Below are positions 30,136 through 42,370 of a stretch of DNA of 64,000 bases, piece by piece. The stretch is from NCBI GenBank assembly GCA_023362775.1, contig JALMGJ010000006.1, forward strand, positions 12,906,501 to 12,970,500. The letters run 5' to 3'. Both the position numbers and the translations under genes were made by a program. Source of the DNA: Charina bottae (Eukaryota; Chordata; Lepidosauria; Squamata; Charinaidae). Position 1 is the stretch's first letter, and each line of letters begins with the position of its first letter. Below the pieces are notes generated by a model. The model was given only the letters and a program-made list of their open reading frames with translations. It was not told the origin of the DNA and did not search any database.

Positions 30136-31300
30136 GTTTACAGGGTGAGGGAACCTTTTATCATCTCTGGTGGACCTGTGAGAAGGCTAAAAGGTTCTGG
30201 GATCAAATATGTATTACTATTCAAAAGATTCTTAAAGTTAATATACAAAAAAACCCAGAACTATTTCTTATGGGTTTGATGGAAAAGGAGTTAGAGAAAC
30301 AATATGGAATTTTGCTTTTATACATGATTACAGCTGCAAGATGTCTATATGCACAACGATGGAAAGATCCACAAATACCTACGGTTGAAGATTGGATTGT
30401 CAAATTAATGGATTTGGCCCAAATGGCTAAACTAACAGCATTAATAAGAGAACATTCTGTTTCTGGATTTATATCTATTTGGCAACCACTTTTAGAGTAC
30501 TTGCTTGTGGTAGAAAAAAATGAAATTTTGTTTTTGGGTTTTAATGATTAAATGGTTTGTTTTAATAGAAATAATGTCATTATGCTGTAACTAATGGTAA
30601 GAGATTATATTTGTAAATGTATTCATATCTGTATTGGAGAAAGTTGGAAGTCACTTTCCGTTCCTGTTTTCTGTCTATTGACACTTTTATAGTTTTTTCT
30701 TTAGTTCTATTCTCTATCTTTTCTGTACATTTTATTTTGTATTTTAAATATACTTTGAAAATAATAAAGTTCTTATAAAAAAAGAAGTCCACACATCTTA
30801 AAGTAGCCAAGGTTGAGAAACACTGATCTAGAATATCAGCAGGCAGATTTTCAGCACTGCAATAATGCCCAAATGAGCCTCCCCACAATCTTCAGCGAGG
30901 CACAGAATGGGTCGCACTGATACAGTGAAAGCACTGTAATTTTTTTCTGCCTATCTGAATTTTCTCAACTGTTTATCAGTGGTGATTCTAATGAAAGGTT
31001 GTGTTAGATGTCCTATGTTGTCAAGTCCTGTGTGTTACGGATAGATCCAGGAAACAAGAACCACATAGATTTCAATAAGTTCTCTTTAATGCCAGTCTGA
31101 GGTAAATACAGAATCTTAGAAATGGTATGAGGAATTTCCCACCCTCAAATATAGGGAGGTCATTAAGGCAGAGTTTCCTTAAATGTTCTGAAATGCTTCT
31201 TCCCAGGTTTCTTGCCACCTGGGCTGAGTTGTTGTTTATGAGATAAGAGCCAAGCTGACTTACCCTCTTCTCTCAATAGTTTATGTCTACTCTCCCTTCT

Positions 31301-31636
31301 TTAAGGGGCGTGGTGGCTCAGTGGGTAGGACACCAGGCTTGTCGATCAGAAGATCACAAGTTCAGAGGTTCGAATCCCTAGCCCCGCGTGATGGAGTGAG
31401 CTCCCACACTTGCCCCAGCTCTTGCCAACCTAGCAATTCGAAAGCATGCAAATGCAAGTAGATTAATAGGTCCCACTTCGGTGGGAAGGTAACAGCGTTC
31501 CGTGCGCGTCATGCCGGCCACATGACCGTGGAAGCGTCTTCGGACAGCGCTGGCTCTTCGGCTAACAAACGGAGATGAGCACCGGCCCCTAGAGTCGGAC
31601 ACGACTGCACAAATGTGCGGGGGGAACCTTTACCTT
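31301..31636 (+). mobile_element. Sauria-type tRNA-derived SINE
   Basis: It starts TTAAGGGGCGTGGTGGCTCA (A box), with the B box GGTTCGAATCCC at 31367-31378. Then come the shared body and the BovB-like end GTCGGACACGACTGCAC. It is flanked by the 13-bp duplication TACTCTCCCTTCT (31288-31300 and 31637-31649). Best-preserved of the four SINE copies. Confidence 0.92.
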
Positions 31637-32430
31637 TACTCTCCCTTCTATACCTTTCCTAGCCCCCACAGAGTTTCTCACCTCTGTTAACTTTTCACAG
31701 ATTTGTTCTGATCATGGTGCTATAGGGTAGAAAGCCAGGAATAGATTTACCATGCTTTTCAAAGGATACACTCCTTTTAATATTCCATTCTGGATTAGCA
31801 GCATTTTTTCTGTAGGACATTCATATGAATAAAATATGGAAGGAGTAATGGTCCTTGGTCTAGGATCAGCTTTGGAGAAACTTACAGTACATTTTCTAAT
31901 GTACAATATAGAAATGTTTCTTGAACCTCATGGAAAATACATGTTTGATGGATAACAGAATTCGGGGGCACTAATTATTTTCTGAAGAGAAAGGTATTTC
32001 CATTCCTGCTGCGGATCACAATCCTATTTAATTTTGTGCCAAGGCTTTGGATAACATTCCAATACCATACTAGCCCATTTTCAACCCTTCAAGGTAGATC
32101 AGGCCGGGAAACCAAAGCTATGAATGCTAATACTACTTTTATTATAAGGTTACAATGACAGAATTTTGCTAGTCTGAATGTGTTTCCCGCCTCCCTGCCT
32201 TTATCTTCATGAGAACTAGGGAGGGTCCTGTCTGAGACACTTTCTCAGATTATATCTCTGCCCTGGACTCTTTTATCTGACCGTTGTCTCGGTTGCGGCT
32301 CTTCCTCCTGTTCCTCAAGGTTATTCCTTCTGCCCATTACATCCATACTGCTGCAATGTTACTAGCTGAGATGCCATATTGATGAGAGCATTAGAGGCAG
32401 CAAAGAATGCAATATATTTCTTTTAAATAC

Positions 32431-32546
32431 CGTTCTTAGATCTATCTTCTTTGTTTTCCTTAAAGTCACGTAAGAAGCTATTGTTGAAGATTCTGGGGTT
32501 GGTGACTTTGTTCTGGGTGGCACAACTCCAATGGGAAAATGTGATC
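32431..32546 (-). CDS. PLEKHA5: PLEKHA5 coding exon (SHFPIGVVPP exon)
   Basis: A 116-bp exon entered in phase 1 (its GA completes a glycine codon) and left in phase 0. The acceptor is GTTTTATAG and the donor is AGAACG|gtattt. It encodes GSHFPIGVVPPRTKSPTPES, then STIASYVTLRKTKKIDLRT. Human has GSHFPVGVVPPRAKSPTPES and STIASYVTLRKTKKMMDLRT, so this copy lacks one methionine near the end. It is Ser/Thr/Pro-rich, a likely phosphorylated linker between the coiled coil and the C-terminal helix. Confidence 0.96.
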
Positions 32547-32844
32547 CTATAAAACAACACAAAGGCATTCAAAGTATGCCACAAATGTCAGAACTATGCA
32601 TTGTTCATGTGAGAAACATGTTAATCTCACAATGATTAGACTTCCAGCTTCAATGTAATAGGACTTAACAAGGATTTTGCAATGCAATTACATTAGATTT
32701 CCTCAACCTACAGTATCTCCCCCCTCCCCTCCCCACAATATACTGGAATGAACTTTCAGGATTTCTAGCTTGCCTTTGGCCACAATGGTTGGGAGCTCTA
32801 CTCCCAGGACGTCTAGGCAGCATCTGATTGCAGCAGCTCTCGGA

Positions 32845-32870
32845 GGCAGTTGCTAAACGAGGACTACCTG
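32845..32870. repeat. terminal fragment of mariner MITE
   Basis: TTGCTAAACGAGGACTACCTG followed by TA matches the right end of the MITE at 27065-27442, including the TA border. Upstream sequence does not match, so only the terminus survives. Confidence 0.5.
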
Positions 32871-34865
32871 TACAGCACTGATACTGATGCGCCTGCTCCT
32901 GTATTGCTCATATCTGCACCCCATGCTCCCATTCCGTCCTTGATCTTGAACCACTATAGTAAACTGTAAAAAGGAGACCAGATGGTGATGGATTTACTAT
33001 AGTAAATGCTTAATACTGGGGCACACAGAGATTAAATAATGGAAAAGCTGGGTCCATGGAACTCTATCAGCTTGGAGGTTTCAACAGAATAATTGTAATG
33101 TAAAAGTCTCACCTTTCTACCATGGTTTTGGACCGTACTTTGCTGAGGATTCAATTCCTTTGATCTTCATCATTTAAAAATGACCTCATAATTTTAAATC
33201 ATTAAATTATTCAATAAAAACTAGTTTTGTTTTGCTTCCAAAGATGGTCTATTGGAACTACTCTGAAGATCCATTTTCTGCAAAACAGGATGAACTATAG
33301 GGCATTCCATAGTGAGTATCTCCCTCCCACCTGTTTCAAGGGCAGGATTGGGGGAAGGAGATTGCCTTTTCCCTATTTTTAGAATGACAAGCCAGAAAGA
33401 GAAGCTCAAAGAAAGATTATTTGAGAAAGACAGGAATAGAGGAAAAATATGAAACACTACAAATGTTCCTTCCTACTTTTCTGATATTGTCTGTTGTGGA
33501 GGTTTATTATGTGGGCATTTTCCCCACAGTACTGTGAAGGACAGATGGATGGATGCTGTGCTCTGTTGTAGAAAATGGACCTTCATGGTAAGTTCAGTGT
33601 ACCATTTCCCTATAATGGATTTAGGACATTCTATACTGGGATATACCAGAACTGTGGATTCTGGATAAAATCCTTAGAGATTGGTGGAAAACATGAGATT
33701 TAGATAAGTGATATGAAGAACTGATGTTATTAATTACTAAGTAGTCTTTTTCTTCTCTGGTAAGGAAATCAGGCCCTTTTCTGTGTCAAAGCTGAATGCT
33801 GGTTGAAGGATGTTCTTTTTTCCCCCCTTTGTTGTGGACCAGATTCTTGAGGAACTGTATTGTGATCTGGACATACTTTTTCCTGTTTGATCAAAGGGCA
33901 TCTTGATCAGCAGATTGTCCAGGTGGGGAACATGGCAGAGCTATTTCTCCTAGAGAACGTAATGGCAGAATCATTTTAATCCCTGCACCCAGAGTGAGTG
34001 GGAAGATGATGCCAGTTACAGGATGCTCTGGCTAAGCTGTAGAAAAATTGGCTGTTTAAAAACTAGGTACAGCCCTCTTTTCTGAACAGCATCTTCTCAT
34101 CTTCTTCTGCAATTTTTATGAGAGTCATTTTCTTAATGAGAGTGGTTTCTCTAGTCGGATACAGATATAAGTCACTTAGGAGCATAGAACTCTGCGTAAT
34201 TCTTTGGATCCCAGTCACAGTCTTAAAATAAAACCTACCGGTTATTTAATCAAACACCTTGTCTTAAAATAAAAAGGATGTTGTAAGCCCATAGCAGTTT
34301 TCACTAGTGATGGTTTTGCTTTTTTTTTTTGCATCTCTAAAGTAAAGAAAACAAATCAACCTCAAACATGCAGGAGACTGAAAATTCTCTCTTTTGCTTT
34401 CTCCTTACATTTACGGTTCTGCAAACAACTCTCTCTGAAAGGAAGTTCTACTATTGCTTATGTAAACGTGGAAACTGTTTTGCCAAAGAGACCTGGGCCA
34501 CTGAAATTACACTGTACAAAACTCTGTCTCCAGCTAATTCATTCCACTTATGCAAACAACAAGTATAAACTGGTCTTGAGAGACCACTGAGTGCCAGTCT
34601 GAGAGGCTTTTAAATACAACAAAATGTTTTCTCCCCACTAATGCCAATAGTTTCTTACTACAACTTAACTAAAGTTTATAGACTTGCATTTGAGAAATTA
34701 ATTGGTATGCTTGCTACAAGAGAGTGCCATTACGCTGAAGTTGGCAGGCATGAGAAACGCAAGAGCAGTTCTCATTAAAAAGAAATGATTACATAGCACA
34801 ATCACAATGTTTCAAAGAAGGAGAAAATGCAATTTTTGGCACCAGGTCCAGACTGAATCACATTA

Positions 34866-36365
34866 TTAACAGACAGAGAGAAACTTTATTTTGGTCATTG
34901 ACCAATAAAAGTACATTCAGTAAAACAAACAAAGCAAAGTTGACCTCTAACATGAATGACTGCTGGCAACCATTTGTGGGCAAATCATACACATAATGTA
35001 GTGAAATTTCACTACTTTTAGAGAGAGAGAGATTTATCCTGGTTATCTAGCAAATAATGCAAATAAAAATTATAGGGGGTAATCAGCTGGTGGCAAACGT
35101 CCCTGTAGAACTGGCAGTACAAAAGAACATGGGCTGTGGTTTCTATAGCACCTGTACATACAGGGTCAGTGTCGAGTTTCAAAAGGGGTTTTCCTCTATT
35201 CATCTTCCGAAACAGCTGTGGGCAGAGCATTAAATCAAGCTGAAGATAAAGCTCTCCTGAATTTGAGAACTGTGATGTGCTAGAAATATGAAGCTGGTAT
35301 AGGAGTTAAAATTTGGTTATTTGCAAATATGTTGTGAGAGAAAGCAGCAATCCCTTTGGCCTTCTATGTCTAAGATCCTTTGCCTTAATATTGATCTAGC
35401 TTGATCTAGCCTTAAAGTTAAGATGGCATCACTGGAAAAGCCAGAGTGGCTCAGTTTCTTTTGGGTAGCTGTTTCCCAAGACGATTTGAAGTTCTCTGCC
35501 AATATTAGATGGGTCAGTCCACCAGGACTGTGGTGTAGTTTTAGCCCATAGGTAAAGATACGTATCCAGAGATTGGACTCAAGTTTACTGAGTCCGCTTC
35601 CCATCAAAGTACTGCATTTGGTTGGGATGCAGCGGGTAACCTGAAAGATGCTTCTCAAAAATTTTGTTTGAATTCTTTCTTTATCATGCTCTTATAGGAT
35701 CCTAATTGAGCCCCATATAGCAGTTGTGCTCGGGCTTTAGCCGCAAACCACTTAATTGCAGCAGGGATAGATAAACTGTGCTCCTCTGGCAAAATAATAT
35801 GTTTGAATCGCTGAAGCAGATCTCTGTGCATTATGATATACATAATCCAGGTGGGCACTTCTGCTTCCTGGAGCTTGAAAAACTATCCCTAAATATTTAA
35901 AGATCTTAACCCACTCAATGGACTGCCCACCTAAGTTCCAGCTTTTCTGCTTTGGGCATTTGGAGAAAGTGAGAATCTTGGTCTTGGAATAATTTATTAT
36001 CAATTCCTCCTCAATACAATAATCCACAAGTGATCTCAAGGCTCTTTTAAAGTCAACGACAGAATTACTGCGTCATCGGCATACAGTAGTAAATTGATAT
36101 GTCTATGGGCTAATCTGGGAGGGTGAAAAGTAGAGTTACGTAAGTGAAGAACCAATGAGTTTATATAATAGTTAAATAAAACGTCCCTGTCTAACTCGCC
36201 TCCTTACTGGTATTTCCTTAGTGACATGTCCTTGGTTATTGCACCTGACCTTCAATCTTGTCTTCTCATGAATTTTAATGAGCAGCAGAAGCAGATGTTT
36301 GTCTATTGTGGTGTATTTAAATTTACACCACAGTTTAGATCTAGATACTGTGTCGAAAGCTGACC
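34866..36365 (-). mobile_element. R4-clade LINE, degenerate 3' half
   Basis: Minus-strand frames in succession give the R4 reverse transcriptase and its C-terminal part: RSLVDYCIEEELIINYSKTK and KIFKYLGIVFQAPGSRSAHL (36039-35752), PAAIKWFAAKARAQLLYGAQ (35858-35655), LILAENFKSSW with RLDQARSILRQRI (35658-35317), and PVCTGAIETTAHVLLYCQFY (35230-35018). The last is the CCHC-like terminal block. Several frameshifts and stops make it inactive. The 3' end is near 34866 (TTTTGGTCATTGACCAATAA). R4 is known from Anolis, supporting a squamate source. Confidence 0.8.
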
Positions 36366-36511
36366 TAAAGATATAACCATAAAGGTTTCAGAGTTTTCTT
36401 ACAAAGGAGAAGCAAAAATATACCAATCCTCACAGCATCAATCTTCACTGGTCTTAACATTTTCTGCAGTGTTTGCTCTCTATGACAGTATATAGTGACC
36501 ATGATCTAAAG

Positions 36512-36753
36512 CAGGGGTGGGCAACGTCAGGCCCGCGGGGCTCCCGCCTAAGGCCCGCGGGGCTCCCGCCCGCAAACCCCGCCCCTTCCACGCGATTGGC
36601 TCCCGCCCACAAGCCCCGCCCCCAGTGCTTGTGATTGGCTCCCGCCCGCAAACTCCGGCCCCCGGTCCACAGAAATCCCAGAAACCCCACCCCTACCCCC
36701 CCGGTTATAAATATCCAAATGGCCCCTGGCAGAAAAAAGGTTCCCCACCCCTG
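36512..36753. mobile_element. hAT MITE (CAGGGGTGGGCAACG termini)
   Basis: A 242-bp GC-rich element with ends CAGGGGTGGGCAACGTCAGG and GGTTCCCCACCCCTG. It is flanked by the perfect 8-bp duplication ATCTAAAG (36504-36511 and 36754-36761). It contains repeated GATTGGCTCCCGCCCRCAA units. No coding capacity. Confidence 0.92.
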
Positions 36754-39326
36754 ATCTAAAGTCTTGGAACTTAGCTTATTCTATTGGAAGTATCTGGTGT
36801 GAAATTGTGCAAATTTCCCCCAAATTAGAGATTTGAAAATAGCTATTTCCTGGAATAAATAAAATAATAGTGCAAAATCTGCTCTGAGAGCAGATGCATC
36901 TATTCTTTATGAAAATCCCTCTTCTGGTATCACCCCAGGAATCACGAACCAGAGGCCTTCGAAATACTGTTAAACTACAAGTTATAGCTCAGCTACTTCT
37001 AGATGGTTATAGGTTCTCCATCTGTTAACAACAGGGCTTAAAGTTCTTAATATGCAACCCCACGCTATTTACATAGAAACAACCCCACAAACGGCAATTC
37101 AGATCACACTCAGATCTGTCCTCCCACTGTTCCTAAAAAAGCGCAGGTAGTTAACCATCCAAAGCTGTATCCTTAAAACAGACTTGATTCCATTTTTGCT
37201 TTATACCCCGTACCCTGAGTAAGTGTATTATGTATATAAATGTATTATGTATATTATTATACAAATGTATTATGTATATAAATGAGAATACTAAACTATT
37301 ATTGGCAACTGTCTCAATAAAACACAATCTACCCATCAGGAAGATGTAGAAATGCCTTTTTTTTTATTGCTGAAGGCCCTTAAAAATTTTGACAGGGTAA
37401 AAGAGATTTTTAGGTTATCATTGCTCTTCACTCACTCTCTGATAATGGTGTTTTTTCACTATGGGGAAGACAGCTGTAGTCTGGAAATAAACATTAAACA
37501 ACTAACGCTGACCATCTCCAGGACAATGCCCTGATAAAATGCATGGGCATAATTTGTTGATCAGTATTGCTACAATGAATGCAAATGCACACACAAATTA
37601 ACATTCTCCACTTAAGAACACCTAAATCTCTCAAACTAAATGAAGATTTACACTGTCTTTAGCTCATTATGTCCTCTGCTATAAATTGATGCCAGGACAA
37701 TGATTTTATTAGGGTCATTTATGGTTTATTAGATTGTTGAAAGCAGCTGTCCGTATCTGTCCATATTTTTCTAAGTACAGAGCGGTGGCATTAGATAGAT
37801 GAACATACAAAATAAATAAATAAATAAAACACAGTGAGATCCAGGTTTGTAAAGGGCTTTCTAGAAGTTTGGTTGTTTCAGAATATCACCCTCCCCCCCG
37901 CCAAAAAAAAAAATTACTGAAAGGATGGTTTTTAACTAGACACCTTCCCTTCTCAAAGAACAAAGTAAAATCATATTCAGTGTAATTCCTGCTCTGAGAC
38001 AGGACATTATAGCCTATGAGTTCTTCATGTACCTTTCCAATGTTTCCTTATATTCAGGTGAAACTTCCCAGGAGATGATGCAATTGCATCTAGGCTATTT
38101 GTTCTGCAGCTGAGCTGTCCTTACTATAAAAGGCTCCTTCAGATCTTTAGCTTATACTCCCTTCCTTAAGTGCCTGTGAACAACCACACGGACACACTAA
38201 ACTTTCATCAACCTAATACCATTGTTTAACTAAAGTGATGACAGAAGAAGAAGAACGGACCATTCATGAGCAGGAACCAGAGTATAACAGGAATGCTCTC
38301 AAAGCTGAGAAGTCCAAGGTAGACACACCTGATTGGACAAATCAATTTGACTTAGGTCTGATTCATGTAGACCATGTGTCAAGCCACCTGAAGGCTACCC
38401 CAGATAATTTATTTTGACTCTCCCACCTTACTATTCCCCCCTCCCCCCATCTTGTTGGCAATATCACTAAACTCTTAAAACAAATATGAAAAGCTTGAAT
38501 TCAAATAGCTGTGGTAAAACTATCACTGGATTTGCACAACCTAGTAAATGGAACAGTCTCAAGATGCTTTTGCTTCATGTGATTTACGATGCTATTTGAA
38601 TAGCATAGTAAATCACTTATAATATCAAGTGAAGATATGATTTGCTTACATAATGCCCCCAACTGGAATTTTTATGGAAGCGCAAACAAGGCCCTCAATA
38701 TCTGCTTATAATATAAAATACTGAAAGAGAAAGAATGAAAAAAACAAAAACAAAAAAAGTGTTTAGTGAGAGAGGTAGGGAGAAAGGTTAAAATATGTAG
38801 CAGTAAAAACTCTACGGTAAGGTCTATTTGTCAACAAGACAGAAGATCATTTGGCAATTACAATAAAAGGTGTATTTTTATGAAACTTTTTTTTGTCTAC
38901 TGACAAATCTGGAATTCTGTACTACTGGTTTCAAGGAAGGTCCAGGAAAACAGTGTAGAGAGATGGATGAAGAAATACTAAGAATGGGAATGAACAATTG
39001 TTGGAAGAGTGCTGCATGCACAACATGGGAGTTGTGATAATACTAGAAAGCAAACCTGAAATCTATATTTATTCTGTGTCTAAATATAGATTTCAGGTCT
39101 GATTTCTAGTAGAACCTTTATTTCCCCCCCCCTGTTGTTTGAGTTACAGTATGCCTGACTGAATGCCTTCCAGTCATGTAATTAAATTAAATTTAATTTT
39201 ACATACTCTTTTTATAAGGAAATGTTATCCTGTTAATAAAGCTATTTTTCCCCATGGTGATTACAGACTGCCATATTCCTGTAGATGGAAATGAAACCAG
39301 TTTAAAGCAAAGGGCCTCATTAGTAC

Positions 39327-39447
39327 CTTTAGTCACAGAAGCGTCTGACTCAGAAACTGGGTCTGCCTTTTCTTCCCCATTCGACTCATCAACTTCTGCC
39401 ACAGTAGTTAGTTCAGGTTCACTTTTATAAAGCCGGTAATCAGGACC
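39327..39447 (-). CDS. PLEKHA5: PLEKHA5 coding exon (GPDYRLYKSEPE exon)
   Basis: A 121-bp exon entered in phase 0 after TTTCTAG and left in phase 1 at ACTAAAG|gtacta. It encodes GPDYRLYKSEPELTTVAEVD, then ESNGEEKADPVSESDASVTK plus G. Human reads GPDYRLYKSEPELTTVAEVD, ESNGEEKSEPVSEIETSVVK, so identity is very high. An acidic linker rich in Glu and Ser. The donor phase matches the next exon exactly. Confidence 0.97.
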
Positions 39448-41302
39448 CTAGAAATTAACCAGAGCACAGCATACACCAGGTGTGTCAAAACCTAACTGCA
39501 AAGGGGTTTCCTGCCATGTGTGACAAAATTGGTATCAAAATTTGAAGCCCCAGCTCAGAAAAAGATTGTTCTAATTTCTTATGGAATAATTCCTAAACAT
39601 CTTTTCCTTTTTGAGCCAAATAGAGTCCTTTCTTTTTCTGCCTTATCATTTAGAAAGTCTGAAAAACTGTGTTCCCTCTCCAATTTCCTTTCTGTTCAAA
39701 TGTAAATTGTATACAAATCATTTTCTGTAATGATTTGATTTTTTAACTTTGGAAAACACCATCTGCATGACTGGCTCTGAATAAATGGTAATTAAAATGG
39801 TGTGGCACGTTTAAAAACTTATACTCAATAGAACATAGCAAAAATCTTGTTCTAACCACCGGACCTGTGTTAAATGACACTCATATTCTGTTTGAACCTA
39901 ATGCAATACACAACCAATCAAAGTCACCGGAGACATTTATATTCACAAAATGTTGAAAAAAACAAAACAAAACCAGAAATGGGAAATGCTAATAATGTAC
40001 CTAAAAATCATTTTAAAATTCCAAGAAATAAAAACAAAAAGACAAAGCTGAGAAAGGGAATGCAACATAAAAATAGTGGAATGTCAATAAAATAAAATAA
40101 AATGGCAATTGCGCGGGAGGGGAAATGGGAACGGTAATGCCGGATGGACAACGTGGCAATTGTGGCCACTTACACAGTGAGCTCCATTTCTTTGGTATCC
40201 TTGAACTTGGTGAATCTTCCTCTCTTCAGGCAGATGTACTGGGCCCCTGCTATAACAGAGCAAGGAGCTGCTATCACTGGGCAGAGGGGGGATTATGGGA
40301 AGATGCTCTGCAAAGTCATAGGACCGAGGGAGTGGAGGACGAGGTGGGACTACTTCCTCTTCCTAAAGATTGCAGAACAGTCACCTGATTTAGATGTGCT
40401 CATCTATCACAAGAGTTATCACTTCTTTCAAATATTTCACAGCCGTTACAACACAGTTTGGAATTAAAGGGACGCTGCTGTAGCAAGTGGGATAGACTGA
40501 AAATCTCTATCAAGTCAGTTATACTGTATATACAAAGGTTTACACATTGGCTTTCTTTCCATTTGTATAGACTGGCCACCATTTAAAAATACGCATTAGT
40601 CCCCACCACCCTCAAGCAAATAAAAGAACTTTACTTATGACAAAGACAGCTCTTTAGAGTGATTTTTTTCTCTCCTATGAATTTCTTTAAAATGTTGTGC
40701 TACATTTTATGCATTGATATACCTTCTGCATATCCATTTTATAATATCCCTTTGTTCACCAAGTTCCATGAAAAGGTTAAATAGCTTTCCGAAACAAAAA
40801 AACTGTCCAGTTCTTTTAATACATTGATATCACATGTAGTTGACAGTGTCCCTTTAAAGCAACTGTGTCCTGATATTCCACTGATACCAGAGATACCAAT
40901 CACATTCAGCTTCAAACATTTTATTAAACTGGTGTTTTGGGTGCTCAGCTCATAATGATATGAGGCTGTAGGCACACACACAAGCAAAGCAGTATTTCTT
41001 TTTGTCTGAAATGTGTGTGTGATGAGGGACCCCCCCCCCAAAAAAAATCAATATTCAAATTTTCTGGGTAAGAGCCTGAAAAATGGGAACATCAAAATTA
41101 GGAAGAAATAATGGATAGGAATAAATTTCATACCATAACAGAATAAATGTAATCTTTGTGGTTAGCCTTTAGATGCACCCCACCTATAAATTATCTTATT
41201 TAAACATATGAAATATACACATAAACGGACAAACAGGAGCTTAGACTAGAAATCAAATAGCTTCTATAGAGTCCCAAGAAAAGTAGAAAAAGAAAAACAT
41301 AC
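39448..41302 (-). other. PLEKHA5: PLEKHA5 intron, no feature seen
   Basis: AT-rich intron. Short runs of A and C (41028-41047) and small open frames only. I see no recognisable repeat family. Confidence 0.6.
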
Positions 41303-41346
41303 CTCATTTTTATACTTTGGTGAAAAGGCCTTTGATGCTATGACAC
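41303..41346 (-). CDS. PLEKHA5: PLEKHA5 coding exon (short, SKAFSPKYKNE)
   Basis: A 44-bp exon entered in phase 1 and left in phase 0. The acceptor is TTAAATAG and the donor is AATGAG|gtatgt. With the preceding G it encodes GVIASKAFSPKYKNE, against human GMIGSKPFSTVKYKNE. Too short to be found as an open frame on its own. It is placed by exact phase fit with both neighbours and the sequence match. Confidence 0.93.
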
Positions 41347-41558
41347 CTATTTAAAAACAAAGCAGAATGTTTAGCTTATCCTAAACAATGGGTGAAAAAC
41401 CAAGGTTGTAGTAACACAGATTTGCAGTGATTTAGAGTTCCCATTATTTCCTTTTCAGTCTTGTGAAGCAAAACTGCATTTAATCAAACAAGAATAAGTA
41501 CAGCGTTTATTCATCTCCACTAGCCCGAGATCCACAGGAAGTCAATATGCTGATTTAC

Positions 41559-41673
41559 CTGCCTCTGTGGTGCTGTTTCTTTGCTGCTTATGTTTACGCA
41601 AACCTTCCACTACATCCTGAATTCGCCAAAGCTCCTTCTGAATCTGAGCACGCTGTATCCCGGCTGATTCACT
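41559..41673 (-). CDS. PLEKHA5: PLEKHA5 coding exon (AGIQRAQIQKELWRIQ exon)
   Basis: A 115-bp exon entered in phase 0 after CTCCGGCAG and left in phase 1 at GAGGCAG|gtaaat. It encodes SESAGIQRAQIQKELWRIQD, then VVEGLRKHKQQRNSTTEA plus G. Human has TESAGIQRAQIQKELWRIQD, VMEGLSKHKQQRGTTEIG. It is the end of the long coiled coil of the protein, with clear heptad-like spacing of I, L and V. Confidence 0.97.
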
Positions 41674-42274
41674 CTGCCGGAGATAAAAGTTAGCAATGAG
41701 ACACCCGGCTTTTAATGCATCCAATTATTTTCTACTAGTATCATGCAGCCTTTTATGTTCTGTTCTGAATCCACTGATATTTTCTTGGACCTACTCAAAG
41801 GCTATTGGCTGGCCTTTCTCAAGATAACCAAACGGTCAAGATAGTTACTGCTGCAATCGTCAGCACATGTAATTTTGGGATATCAAGTTCTGACTAGTTG
41901 AAATTGTGCACACCATGCAAGATGTGCCCAGCAAAGGCAATGGTAGTGACGCAGCTCAGGTCAAAAGGTCAAGAGGTCCGCTGTCTAGTGAGACGCTGAA
42001 GAACTAACCAAAGAGCCAGAGAGGAGGAGAGAAAGGAACAGGTCCAGCCCTCATACCTGACAGTTGACAAGGGGGTTCTGTGGCCCTCAGGCCCTACCCA
42101 GCTGGATCTATTTTTCTTCTTCTAAAATAAATGTTTTATTGGTGGTAGATAGTTGCTTGGGCATGTGGTTATTTACTTATTCCCTTTCAGGAGAAGCAAT
42201 TATTATTCAAAGCGCAGTAAAAAATAGTAAGCCAAAGAAATTAAAGATATGAGTTAAGTAAAAGAAATACAGCT

Positions 42275-42370
42275 ATATTTAGTTTATTTATGCGATCTGA
42301 CTCCAGAATGACTCTGGGTGGCTTACATTAAAAATCAGGAAACAATAAAAGAAAATCCCATGAGCCTGGA
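42275..42370 (-). repeat. L2 LINE 3'-end fragment
   Basis: TTTAGTTTATTTATGCGATC then GACTCTGGGTGGCTTACATT followed by an A-rich stretch is the reverse complement of an L2 3' terminus and tail. Short and non-coding. Confidence 0.55.

Larger units (their letters stand above)
29711..30783 (+). mobile_element. L1 LINE, 5'-truncated, interrupted by a hAT
   Basis: The 3' end of L1 ORF2 on the plus strand. FYKMMYRWYLTPDKLSKM (29712-29764), NGVTNVCWKCLQ (29841-29876) and, after the inserted hAT, GEGTFYHLWWTCEKAKRFWD through QMAKLTALIREH to a stop at 30549-30551. These are the conserved C-terminal W/C-rich motifs of L1. A 3' UTR with AATAAAGTTC and an A-run ends at 30783. Between KLSKM and NGVT sits an extra segment of about 70 bp copied from the nearby PLEKHA5 intron. 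Confidence 0.85.
29495..30825. mobile_element. hAT element enclosing L2, L1 and a second hAT
   Basis: Perfect 42-bp terminal inverted repeats, starting CAGTGTTTCTCAACCTTGGC, at 29495-29536 and 30784-30825. They are flanked by the perfect 8-bp duplication ATCTAGAA (29487-29494 and 30826-30833). The original was probably a short MITE (compare 6743-6832). Its interior now holds an L2 3' end with an (AATG)n tail, a 5'-truncated L1 and, inside the L1, another hAT with its own target duplication. No transposase is encoded. Confidence 0.9.
29295..32430 (-). other. PLEKHA5: PLEKHA5 intron with composite transposon
   Basis: Contains the composite hAT (29495-30825) with enclosed L2, L1 and hAT pieces, and a SINE (31301-31636). 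At about 30.85-31.28 and 31.65-32.43 kb I see nothing I can name. Confidence 0.7.
32547..39326 (-). other. PLEKHA5: PLEKHA5 intron with R4 LINE and hAT MITE
   Basis: A 6.8-kb intron. It holds a fragment of mariner MITE end (32845-32870), an R4 LINE (34866-36365) and a hAT MITE (36512-36753). The remainder (32.9-34.8, 36.8-39.3 kb) is AT-rich with no recognisable exon or repeat family. Confidence 0.7.

Noticed and set aside
29807..30279. Gly-rich frames in the G-rich stretch 29.8-30.3 kb
   Set aside because: These arise from repeat units of a hAT MITE. The only meaningful coding there is the interrupted L1.
38235..38417. 60-codon plus-strand frame, acidic
   Set aside because: No family resemblance, no splice context on the plus strand, and it lies in a PLEKHA5 intron. 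Likely chance.
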